DNA of 9,700 bases from assembly GCA_937927695.1 (NCBI GenBank), contig CALBRU010000028.1:1-9700 (forward strand), given 5' to 3'. Both the position numbers and the translations under genes were made by a program. Each line of letters starts with the position of its first letter. Positions within the stretch are counted from its first letter, which is position 1. Below, piece by piece: positions 1 through 6,228 of this stretch. The notes under the pieces are model-generated. The model saw only the letters and a program-made list of their open reading frames with translations. It was not told where the DNA came from and did no database searches. The stretch comes from an uncultured Thiomonas sp. (GTDB lineage: Bacteria > Pseudomonadota > Gammaproteobacteria > Burkholderiales > Burkholderiaceae_C).

Positions 1-500
1 AGGACGTGGGCGACCTGTCGCGCATCGTCCACGAGGCCTTCCACGTGGCGCGCTACAGCGTGTTCAAGCTCGGCGAAGCGGTGCTGGGCGGCGATATCGC
101 CCGGCTGCGTCGCATGCTGGGCGGCCTGGAAGCCGAAGGCGTGGCCCCGGTGCTGGTGCACTGGACGCTGGCCGACGACATCCGCGCCTGGCTGCGCATT
201 CGCCAGGGGCTGGACGCGGGGCAGGCACTGCCCGCACTGCTGCGCGCCAACCGCATCTGGGGCGTGAAGGAAAAATTGCTGGAACGCGCGCTGCCACGCC
301 TGCGCACGCCCGATCTGGAGCGACTGCTGCAACTGGCGGCGCAATGCGACCTGGCCGTCAAAGGGCTGCGCCCCGACTCTCTGCCGCGCGCACCGTGGGA
401 GGCGCTGCAGGTGCTCGCCCTGTCCATGCTCGACGCCCTCTGGCCCACGCCGCCGAGCGCCCGGCAGGGCCGCCGACTGGTGCTACACCCGGCGCTTTGA
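1..500 (+). CDS. holA: DNA polymerase III subunit delta, C-terminal part
   Basis: This is the last ~166 codons of a gene that starts before the window; the frame is open from base 3 (Asp-Val-Gly-Asp-Leu) to the TGA at 498-500. The delta subunit belongs to the clamp-loader complex and opens the beta sliding clamp during replication. What is visible fits the C-terminal helical collar domain of HolA: a helical, Leu/Arg-rich sequence with the segment FHVARYSVFKLGEAVLGGD, then GVAPVLVHWTLADDIRAWL, then NRIWGVKEKLLERALPRL, and a closing region with DLAVKGLR. The N-terminal AAA+-like domains are outside the window, so the call rests on the C-terminal domain alone. The family is usually about 340 residues. 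The gene points toward the Calvin-cycle operon on the other strand and has no functional link to it. Confidence 0.88.
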   Translation, partial: DVGDLSRIVHEAFHVARYSVFKLGEAVLGGDIARLRRMLGGLEAEGVAPVLVHWTLADDIRAWLRIRQGLDAGQALPALLRANRIWGVKEKLLERALPRLRTPDLERLLQLAAQCDLAVKGLRPDSLPRAPWEALQVLALSMLDALWPTPPSARQGRRLVLHPAL

Positions 501-630
501 GTGCATTCCTCAAGACGACCGCGTGTTGCGGGCTTGTGAACTCTGCGGCCTTGCCCGGCTCTGAGCACAGTCAGACACGCTTCGCTGTCTTCTTCGCGGC
601 CTTTTTTGCAGCCTCTCTCACTGAAACATC

Positions 631-1302
631 ATGCCCATTTTCCCGCCTCGCGCCCCCTACTCTGGCCGACTGAGCCACACCCTGGCCGTAGTTGGCCTGT
701 GGGCTGCCGCCCTGCTGCCCGCTGCCTTCGCGCAGGCCGCGCCCGCGCCCACACCCGACAACGCGCCCAGCTTCACCGCAGGTCCGGATGATGTGATGCG
801 CGTGCTGCCCGCGCAACTGCTGCCCGCGCTGCAGGTCAACTGCCACGGCGTGAAAATCGCCGCGCCCGCTTGGCGCGCGCAGCTCGACGCCTCTGCCGCC
901 TTGCTGGTCAACCTCAATCAGGTGACGGTGCCGGAGAAGCAGGCGGTCTTGCCGATGGCCCTGTTGTGCCCCGCGCCCAGCCCGCTCGCCGCCGCGTGGA
1001 GCCGGGCTGCGGAACAGGCCAGCAATCTGGTCAAGCTCGACTTTCCCGGTGCGCCTGAGCAGGTTACCGGCGCCAGCTTCATCGGCCCCAAGGGCGGGCG
1101 GGTGCTGATCGTCAACCGCAGCGCGCAGGCCGTGCGGGTCAAACTGGGAACCTGGGTGAGCAAGACCGCGCGGCTGGATCAATACACCGAACCGGGTGCA
1201 ACAGCGCAGCCACCAAAGGTCGAGCATCTGCGCCGCGCCTTGGGCACGCAGGATGCGCAAGGCATTTTGTTGCCGCCGATGTCGCTCAGCGTGGTCGGCT
1301 GA
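631..1302 (+). CDS. Exported protein of unknown function
   Basis: I do not recognise this 223-residue protein. The start gives a classical signal peptide: Arg7 and Arg13, a hydrophobic stretch at about 18-33 (LAVVGLWAAALLPAAF), and likely cleavage after A34 or A36, followed by an Ala/Pro-rich linker (37-46). The mature part has only two cysteines, C71 and C113, which could form one disulfide in the periplasm. The C-terminal third looks beta-rich: GGRVLIVNRSAQAVRVKL, then an ending LLPPMSLSVVG. That pattern resembles the all-beta C-terminal domain of some glycoside hydrolases, but no catalytic domain is present, so this is only a hint. An in-frame TGA at 622-624 rules out an earlier start. No clear Shine-Dalgarno precedes the ATG. 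It lies 130 bases after holA and may be read through from it. High G+C at third codon positions supports real coding. Confidence 0.7.
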   Translation: MPIFPPRAPYSGRLSHTLAVVGLWAAALLPAAFAQAAPAPTPDNAPSFTAGPDDVMRVLPAQLLPALQVNCHGVKIAAPAWRAQLDASAALLVNLNQVTVPEKQAVLPMALLCPAPSPLAAAWSRAAEQASNLVKLDFPGAPEQVTGASFIGPKGGRVLIVNRSAQAVRVKLGTWVSKTARLDQYTEPGATAQPPKVEHLRRALGTQDAQGILLPPMSLSVVG

Positions 1303-1339
1303 ACATCGCTGGCGGCGCCAAGCCGCGTTCAGCCCAGAT

Positions 1340-2104
1340 TCAAGCGGCCCACTGCTGCAGCTCGCTCAACCCGACCACGCCCGACCAAGGCTGGCTGCCG
1401 ATACGCCCCGTAGCGGGAGCGCCCACCTCGCCCAAGCCGTCGAGCCAGGCCAGCGCGCCGTCGAAGTTTTCGTGATGGGTGTAAGCGCCGGTGGTGACCA
1501 CGGTGCGTAGCCTAGCGCCGTGCGCTGCGCGCAGGCCGTTGGTGGAGTCTTCGAACGCCAGGCATTGCTCCGGCGCCAGCGCCATGCGCTCGAGCACCCA
1601 GGTGTAGATGCCAGGATCGGGTTTTTTGCGCGGTACGGCGTCGCCTGCGCCCACCACTTCAAACCAGTCCATGCCGCCTGCACCCAGGGTGGCGTGAATC
1701 AGCGCTTCGACATTGTCGGGCGTGGTGGTGGTGGCGATGGCCAGACGCAGCCCGGCGCCACGCGCCTGCTCCAGCAGCCGACGCACGCCGGGTCGCAGGG
1801 CGATGCCGCCCTCGGCCACCAGTCGCACATAGTGCGCGGTTTTGCGGCGGTGGAGCTCGGCGATCAGCCCCGCCGCCTCGGGCGCAGCCGCGGCCTGCGG
1901 ATCGATCTCCTGCCAATAAGCCAGCATGCGCTCTTTGCCGCCAGTAATGGCGAGCAGACGACCGTAGGTCGGCACGTCCCAATGCCAACCCAGCCCCGCA
2001 TCGGTAAAAGCCTGGTTGAAAGCGATGCGGTGACCGTCGCGCTCGGTTTCGGCCAAGGTGCCATCGACGTCGAAAATCAGAGCGCGCAAGGGCGTTGAAT
2101 TCAT
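1340..2104 (-). CDS. cbbY: CbbY, xylulose-1,5-bisphosphate phosphatase (HAD family)
   Basis: This 254-residue cytoplasmic HAD hydrolase has all four HAD motifs: DVDGTLAETE with nucleophile D12 and acid/base D14, motif II in the run T125-T128, the KKPDP lysine motif at 160-164, and EDSTNG with E185/D186 for magnesium. The cap segment TGGKERM (54-60) is typical of CbbY rather than of generic phosphoglycolate phosphatases. Characterised CbbY proteins selectively dephosphorylate xylulose 1,5-bisphosphate, a Rubisco misfire product and inhibitor. Length fits the family (about 230-255). The ATG overlaps the TGA of the preceding thioredoxin-like gene (ATGA), and an AAGGTG lies 4 bases upstream within that gene, so translation is probably coupled. 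In Cupriavidus necator cbbY sits before cbbE, near the Rubisco genes; here it is the last gene of the cluster. The family call is firm; the exact substrate is inferred. Confidence 0.92.
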   Translation of the reverse strand: MNSTPLRALIFDVDGTLAETERDGHRIAFNQAFTDAGLGWHWDVPTYGRLLAITGGKERMLAYWQEIDPQAAAAPEAAGLIAELHRRKTAHYVRLVAEGGIALRPGVRRLLEQARGAGLRLAIATTTTPDNVEALIHATLGAGGMDWFEVVGAGDAVPRKKPDPGIYTWVLERMALAPEQCLAFEDSTNGLRAAHGARLRTVVTTGAYTHHENFDGALAWLDGLGEVGAPATGRIGSQPWSGVVGLSELQQWAA

Positions 2105-2658
2105 GCTTCACCTTTCCATTTGATGGAGCAGCCGATGCTGGGATATTGTTCCTCGGGGCCGACGCCGGTTTCGGCGATCTGCTTCATGGCCTCGAACAGA
2201 TCGCGGCGGGTGTCGGCGGGGGCGGCCTGCTTGCGCGAGGCGTCGAGCTGGCCGCGATACTGCAGCTTCAAATCGGCGTTGAAGCCGAAAAAATCGGGCG
2301 TGCAGACTGCGCCGTAGGCCTTGGCCACGGCCTGCGTTTCGTCATACAGGTAGGGAAAGTCGAAGCCGTGCTGCGCGGCGAATTCCTTCATATGGTCGAA
2401 GGAGTCTTCGGGATAGGCGCTCACGTCGTTGCTGTTGATGGCCACCGCATGCACGCCCAGGGCGCGCAGTTCTCGGGCATCGCGCACCATGCGGTCCGCC
2501 ACGGCCTGCACATACGGGCAGTGATTGCAGATGAACATCACCAGCAGCCCCTTGGGGCCGCGCAGTTCGGCCAGGGTATGGCTGCGTCCATCGACGCCGG
2601 GAAGATGGAAGTCGGGCGCGGGAAATCCGCGCTGCAAGGGATCGGCGGTTGCGGCCAT
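2101..2658 (-). CDS. Thioredoxin-fold (peroxiredoxin-like) family protein
   Basis: The protein has 185 residues and no signal peptide, so it is predicted to be cytoplasmic. It has the layout of the redoxin/AhpC-TSA-like group annotated as 'thioredoxin family protein': an N-terminal APDFHLPGVDG (14-24), a strand followed by C44-N-H-C47-P-Y-V as the CxxC centre, and a cis-proline motif C119-T-P121-D-F-F. A further Cys lies in the conserved tail YPSIGCSIKWK. The CNHCPYV centre is distinctive of this group and differs from the CGPC of thioredoxin. The biochemical role of the group is not well established; a thiol reductase or peroxidase is possible. The start at 2658 is chosen because AAGGAG lies 7 bases upstream; an ATG 12 codons earlier (2694) lacks such a site. 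It lies downstream of cbbA, behind a strong stem-loop, and overlaps cbbY by 4 bases, which suggests a shared job or at least shared expression. Confidence 0.88.
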   Translation of the reverse strand: MAATADPLQRGFPAPDFHLPGVDGRSHTLAELRGPKGLLVMFICNHCPYVQAVADRMVRDARELRALGVHAVAINSNDVSAYPEDSFDHMKEFAAQHGFDFPYLYDETQAVAKAYGAVCTPDFFGFNADLKLQYRGQLDASRKQAAPADTRRDLFEAMKQIAETGVGPEEQYPSIGCSIKWKGEA

Positions 2659-2665
2659 GACAAAA

Positions 2666-2671
2666 CTCCTT
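2666..2671 (-). promoter_or_regulatory. Shine-Dalgarno site that fixes the thioredoxin-like start
   Basis: AAGGAG on the minus strand lies 7 bases before the ATG at 2658. It favours this start over the in-frame ATG at 2694. It lies just beyond the third arm (2677-2684) of the spacer structure, so RNA folding there could influence access to it; that part is inference. Confidence 0.7.
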
Positions 2672-2702
2672 TGCTTGGTTGTCGGGGAATGCAATGCACA
2701 GA

Positions 2703-2732
2703 CGACAACCCCGGCTGAGGCCGGGGTTGTCG
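2703..2732 (-). terminator. Perfect 13-bp stem-loop between cbbA and the thioredoxin-like gene
   Basis: The arms 2703-2715 (CGACAACCCCGGC) and 2720-2732 (GCCGGGGTTGTCG) pair without mismatch around a 4-base loop at 2716-2719. This is the strongest inverted repeat I found in a spacer. On the minus strand the bases after it are TCTGTGCATT, not a T tract, so it is not a textbook intrinsic terminator. It may act as a partial terminator that lowers expression of the last two genes, or as a 3' block that stabilises the upstream cbb transcript. The structure is seen directly; the role is inferred. Confidence 0.55.
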
Positions 2733-2767
2733 ATCAAATCAAACTCGGACAGAAACTGGCATAGGCG

Positions 2768-3832
2768 TCAGTTGATCTTGGGATCGAGCGCGCCCTTTTC
2801 GTACAGCGCCACCATGGCATCGAGCGAGATGGGCTTGATCTTGGACGCATTGCCCGCGGTGCCGAAGGCTTCGTAGCGCGCCTTGCAGATGTCTTTCATG
2901 GCCTTGGTCGAGGCGATGAGGAATTTGCGCGGATCGAACTCTTTCGGGTGTTCGGCGAGGAACTTGCGGGTGGCGCCGGTGGAGGCCATGCGCAGATCGG
3001 TGTCGATGTTGACCTTGCGCACGCCGTGCTTGATGCCTTCGACGATCTCTTCCACCGGCACGCCATAGGTCTCGCCCATGTCGCCACCGTAGGAGTTGAT
3101 GATCTTCAGCCATTCCTGCGGCACCGAGGAGGAGCCATGCATCACCAGATGGGTGTTGGGAATGCGGGCGTGAATTTCCTTGATGCGGCCAATGGCCAGG
3201 ATGTCGCCGGTGGGCGGACGGGTGAACTTATACGCGCCGTGGCTGGTGCCGATGGCGATGGCCAGGGCGTCAACGTGGGTTTTTTTCACAAAGTCAGCGG
3301 CCTCTTCAGGATCGGTCAGCAGCTGGCTGTGGTCGAGCGTACCTTCGGCGCCGATGCCGTCTTCTTCACCGGCGGTGCCGGTTTCGAGCGAGCCCAGGCA
3401 ACCGAGTTCGCCTTCGACCGACACGCCGCAGGCGTGCGACATTTCCACCACGCGGCGAGTGACGTCGACGTTGTACTCGTAGGTAGTCGGCGTCTTGCCG
3501 TCGGTGCCCAGCGAGCCGTCCATCATCACCGAGCTGAAGCCCAGCTGGATGGAGCGCTGGCAGACGCCGGGGCTGGTGCCGTGATCCTGGTGCATGACCA
3601 CGGGGATGTGCGGCCACTCTTCAACCGCCGCCTCGATGAGGTGGCGCAGAAAGGGGGCGCCAGCATACTTGCGCGCGCCAGCGGAGGCCTGCAGGATGAC
3701 CGGCGAGTTGGTCTCGTCGGCGGCTTCCATGATGGCGCGCACCTGTTCGAGGTTGTTGACGTTGAAGGCGGGGACGCCGTAGGAATGCTCGGCGGCGTGG
3801 TCGAGCAGTTGACGCAGGGAAATCAGGGCCAT
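2768..3832 (-). CDS. cbbA: Class II fructose-1,6-bisphosphate aldolase (Calvin-cycle type)
   Basis: This 354-residue protein matches the CbbA/Fba class II aldolases in length and motifs. It joins dihydroxyacetone phosphate with glyceraldehyde 3-phosphate to give fructose 1,6-bisphosphate and, in the Calvin cycle, with erythrose 4-phosphate to give sedoheptulose 1,7-bisphosphate. Visible signatures are HQDHG at 81-85 (D83 as catalytic acid/base and H84 as zinc ligand), VEGELG with E142, GTSHGAYK with zinc ligand H198, MHGSSSVP with zinc ligand H232, and the phosphate-binding NIDTDLR near residue 275. The start has GAGGAG 6 bases upstream. It follows cbbK after a 53-base spacer in which I see no promoter or terminator, so the two are probably co-transcribed. 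Identification is firm; activity on sedoheptulose bisphosphate is inferred from context. Confidence 0.97.
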   Translation of the reverse strand: MALISLRQLLDHAAEHSYGVPAFNVNNLEQVRAIMEAADETNSPVILQASAGARKYAGAPFLRHLIEAAVEEWPHIPVVMHQDHGTSPGVCQRSIQLGFSSVMMDGSLGTDGKTPTTYEYNVDVTRRVVEMSHACGVSVEGELGCLGSLETGTAGEEDGIGAEGTLDHSQLLTDPEEAADFVKKTHVDALAIAIGTSHGAYKFTRPPTGDILAIGRIKEIHARIPNTHLVMHGSSSVPQEWLKIINSYGGDMGETYGVPVEEIVEGIKHGVRKVNIDTDLRMASTGATRKFLAEHPKEFDPRKFLIASTKAMKDICKARYEAFGTAGNASKIKPISLDAMVALYEKGALDPKIN

Positions 3833-3885
3833 GACGGACTCCTCAAGGGAAAGAGAACAGGTTCAAAACGATCAAAGCATGGGCT

Positions 3886-5091
3886 TCAAGACAGGGGCTG
3901 CTTGGCGCGCTGCTGCAGGATCTCGAAAGCGGGCAACTGCTTGCCTTCGAGCACTTCCAGGAAGGCGCCGCCGCCGGTGGAGATGTAGCCGATTCGGTCG
4001 GTGATGCCGTACTTGGCAATCGCCGCCAGGGTATCGCCGCCGCCCGCGATGGAGAAGGCAGGGCTGCTGGCGATGGCCTCGGCCAGCACCTTGGTGCCGT
4101 TGGCGAAGGCGTCGAACTCGAACACGCCCACCGGGCCGTTCCAGACGATGGTGCCTGCGGTCTTGAGTTTGGCCGCCAGCCTGGCCGCGGTCTTGGGGCC
4201 GATGTCGAGAATGAGGGCGTCAGCGGCCACATCCTTGGCGTCCTTGACGGTGGCCTCGGCGGTGGCGCTGAACTGCTTGGCCACCACCACATCTTCGGGA
4301 ATGGGCACTTCGGCGCCGCGTTCCTTCATCTTGGCGATGACCTTCTTCGCCTCATCCACCAGATCGGGTTCGGCCAGGCTTTTGCCGATGGGCAGACCTT
4401 CGGCCAGCATGAAGGTGTTGGCGATACCGCCGCCCACGATCAGGCCATCGACCTTGTCGGCCAGGGCCTGCAGGATGGTGAGCTTGGTGGAGACCTTGGA
4501 GCCCGCGACGATGGCCACCAGCGGGCGCGCGGGCTTTTCCAGCGCGCGGCTGATGGCGTCGATCTCGGCCGCCAGCAGGGGGCCCGCGCAGGCGATGGGC
4601 GCGTACTTGGCGATGCCGTAGGTGGTCGCCTCAGCGCGGTGGGCGGTGCCGAAGGCGTCGTTCACATAGATGTCGCAGAGCTTGGCGATTTTTTGCGACA
4701 GCGCGTCGTCATTCTTTTTCTCGCCCTTGTTGACGCGAGCGTTTTCGAGCATGACCACTTCGCCAGGGCGCACGTCAAAGCCGCCGTCCACCCAGTTGGC
4801 CTGCAGCTTGACGGGCAGGCCCAGCAACTCGCTCAGGCGCTTGGCCACGGGGGCCAGCGAATCCTCGGGCTTGAACTCACCTTCAGTCGGGCGGCCAAGG
4901 TGCGAGGTGATCATCACTCCGGCACCGGCGTCGAGCGCCATTTTCACTGCGGGCACGGAAGCGCGCACGCGGGTGTCTTCGGTGATCTCGCCCTTGTCGT
5001 TGAACGGCACGTTCAGATCGGCGCGAATGAATACGCGCTTGTCCTGGGCGAAGCCGCGCTTGCACACTTCTTCAAAGGTCAGGATTTGCAT
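3886..5091 (-). CDS. cbbK: Phosphoglycerate kinase
   Basis: This is a 401-residue cytoplasmic enzyme that phosphorylates 3-phosphoglycerate with ATP to 1,3-bisphosphoglycerate, the first reductive step after Rubisco. Motifs in order: RADLNVP with R23, D25 and N27 for substrate binding; SHLGRP at 63-68; MLENAR; VNDAFGTAHR; the hinge-side AGSKVSTK; VGGGIANTF; GPVGVFE; and the nucleotide-binding GGGDT and STGGGAFLEVLEG near the C-terminus. All key residues are intact and the length is normal. The start at 5091 is preferred over an in-frame codon at 5121 because GAGGAG lies 6 bases upstream and the N-terminus MQILTFEEV matches the family. It follows cbbG in the operon. The window cannot show whether a second pgk for glycolysis exists elsewhere. 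Confidence 0.97.
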   Translation of the reverse strand: MQILTFEEVCKRGFAQDKRVFIRADLNVPFNDKGEITEDTRVRASVPAVKMALDAGAGVMITSHLGRPTEGEFKPEDSLAPVAKRLSELLGLPVKLQANWVDGGFDVRPGEVVMLENARVNKGEKKNDDALSQKIAKLCDIYVNDAFGTAHRAEATTYGIAKYAPIACAGPLLAAEIDAISRALEKPARPLVAIVAGSKVSTKLTILQALADKVDGLIVGGGIANTFMLAEGLPIGKSLAEPDLVDEAKKVIAKMKERGAEVPIPEDVVVAKQFSATAEATVKDAKDVAADALILDIGPKTAARLAAKLKTAGTIVWNGPVGVFEFDAFANGTKVLAEAIASSPAFSIAGGGDTLAAIAKYGITDRIGYISTGGGAFLEVLEGKQLPAFEILQQRAKQPLS

Positions 5092-5097
5092 CAGTCT

Positions 5098-5103
5098 CTC
5101 CTC
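5098..5103 (-). promoter_or_regulatory. Shine-Dalgarno site that fixes the cbbK start
   Basis: GAGGAG on the minus strand lies 6 bases before the ATG at 5091. It excludes the longer reading that begins at 5121 and would add ten residues foreign to the family. Confidence 0.75.
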
Positions 5104-5112
5104 GGTTCTGCT

Positions 5113-5141
5113 CCCGGCCAATCTGAAACAGGCCGGCCGGG
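5113..5141 (-). other. Stem-loop in the cbbG-cbbK spacer
   Basis: CCCGGCC at 5113-5119 can pair with GGCCGGG at 5135-5141 (7 bp), or its last six bases can pair with GGCCGG at 5131-5136. No T tract follows on the minus strand, so termination is unlikely. It could mark a processing or stabilising element that sets the cbbG to cbbK ratio; this is inference and the stem is short. Confidence 0.35.
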
Positions 5142-5150
5142 CGCGCAGTT

Positions 5151-5171
5151 GTTACGGCAGGGGTTACGGCA
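5151..5171. repeat. Short direct repeat just after the cbbG stop
   Basis: GTTACGGCA occurs at 5151-5159 and again at 5163-5171, a 12-base period directly next to the cbbG stop codon. It looks like a small local duplication; no function can be assigned. Confidence 0.6.
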
Positions 5172-6179
5172 TCAGTTGCTGGCGACGTGCTTGACGAAGC
5201 GCATCATGTTGCAGGTGTAGCCGTACTCGTTGTCGTACCAGGACACGACCTTGACGAAGGTGGAATCAAGGGCGATGCCGGCCTCGGCGTCGAAGATCGA
5301 CGGCATGGAGCAGCCGCGATAGTCGGTGGAAACCACCTTGTCTTCGGTATAGCCGAGCACGCCCTTGAGCGGGCCTTCGGACGCGGCCTTCATCGCCGCG
5401 CAGATGTCGGCGTAGCTGGCTTCCTTGTTCAGCTCGACGGTCAGGTCGACCACCGACACATCGGGCGTGGGCACGCGGAAGGCCATGCCGGTGAGCTTCT
5501 TGTTCAGCTCGGGGATGACCTTGCCGACGGCCTTGGCCGCGCCGGTGCTGGACGGGATGATGTTCTCGAGGATGCCGCGGCCGCCGCGCCAATCTTTGCT
5601 CGACGGGCCGTCCACGGTCTTCTGCGTGGCGGTGGCGGCGTGCACCGTGCTCATCAGGCCGCGCTTGATGCCGAAGCTGTCATTGAGCACCTTGGCCACG
5701 GGGGCCAGGCAGTTGGTGGTGCACGAGGCGGCGGAGACGATCTTCTCGCCAGCGTACTTGGCGTGGTTCACGCCGTAAACGAACATCGGCGTGTCGTCCT
5801 TGGAGGGGGCAGATTGCACCACTTTCTTGGCGCCGGCATCGATGTGCTTCTGGCAGGTGTCGAGGGTGAGGAAAAAGCCGGTGGCTTCGACCACCACGTC
5901 GGCATTCACTTCGTTCCACTTCAGGTTGGCGGGATCACGCTCGGCGGTCAGGCGGATTTTCTTGCCGTTGACCACCAGGTTGTTGCCTTCCACGCCCACC
6001 GTGCCGTTGAAGCGGCCATGCACCGAGTCGTACTGCAGCATGTAAGCCAGGTAGTCCGGCTCGAGCAGGTCGTTGATGGCGACGATTTCGAGGTCTTTGA
6101 ACTCGGCTTCCTGCGCCACGGCACGAAACACCATGCGGCCGATGCGGCCGAATCCATTGATGGCGATGCGAATGGTCAT
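5172..6179 (-). CDS. cbbG: Type I glyceraldehyde-3-phosphate dehydrogenase
   Basis: This 335-residue cytoplasmic enzyme catalyses the reversible NAD(P)-linked conversion of 1,3-bisphosphoglycerate to glyceraldehyde 3-phosphate; in this operon the reductive direction is expected. The Rossmann motif INGFGRIGR is at 7-15. N36-D37 ends the second strand, and an acidic residue there usually means NAD is used, though Calvin-cycle homologues can vary. The active site is SAASCTTNC with nucleophile C153, and H180 in STVHAATATQ is the base. The later SSKDWRGGRG, IIPSSTGAAKAVGKV and WYDNEYGY motifs are intact. The start at 6179 has AGGAG 7 bases upstream; the frame runs open to 6254 but that leader does not match the family. 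It follows cbbZ after a 71-base spacer carrying a stem-loop. Confidence 0.97.
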   Translation of the reverse strand: MTIRIAINGFGRIGRMVFRAVAQEAEFKDLEIVAINDLLEPDYLAYMLQYDSVHGRFNGTVGVEGNNLVVNGKKIRLTAERDPANLKWNEVNADVVVEATGFFLTLDTCQKHIDAGAKKVVQSAPSKDDTPMFVYGVNHAKYAGEKIVSAASCTTNCLAPVAKVLNDSFGIKRGLMSTVHAATATQKTVDGPSSKDWRGGRGILENIIPSSTGAAKAVGKVIPELNKKLTGMAFRVPTPDVSVVDLTVELNKEASYADICAAMKAASEGPLKGVLGYTEDKVVSTDYRGCSMPSIFDAEAGIALDSTFVKVVSWYDNEYGYTCNMMRFVKHVASN

Positions 6180-6186
6180 GTGAGAT

Positions 6187-6191
6187 CTCCT
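6187..6191 (-). promoter_or_regulatory. Shine-Dalgarno site that fixes the cbbG start
   Basis: AGGAG on the minus strand lies 7 bases before the ATG at 6179, in front of the conserved N-terminus MTIRIAINGFGRIGR. It rules out the longer open frame from 6254, which would overlap the end of cbbZ by four bases. Confidence 0.75.
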
Positions 6192-6228
6192 GAATGAAAG
6201 TTGAGAAAAAATGGGAGGTGGCGTGTCC

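Noticed and set aside
501..630. Possible promoter or terminator in the 130-base gap after holA
   Set aside because: The T run at 602-607 has no solid stem before it (the best is a 5-bp CGGGC/GCCCG pairing with a long loop), and no -35/-10 pair is convincing.
571..1260. 229-codon minus-strand open frame opposite the exported protein
   Set aside because: Its body lacks protein-like character and opposes a frame with a good signal peptide. Only its short Ala/Lys tail is noted as a separate finding.
1312..1326. Candidate bidirectional terminator between the converging genes
   Set aside because: The stem has only 5 bp and neither side carries a T tract, so I do not call it a terminator.
3833..3885. 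Possible internal promoter before cbbA (TTGAAG at the end of cbbK)
   Set aside because: At 17-base spacing the partner is TTGAAC, which is not a credible -10 box, and continuous operon transcription explains expression.
2948..3988. 346-codon plus-strand open frame opposite cbbA
   Set aside because: It is an antisense shadow with the same Gly/His/Val-rich composition and no ribosome site. It runs through the cbbA-cbbK spacer only because no stop happens to fall there.
5187..6197. 336-codon plus-strand open frame opposite cbbG
   Set aside because: It is an antisense shadow of GAPDH, extremely rich in Gly, His, Ala and Val, with no recognisable domain.
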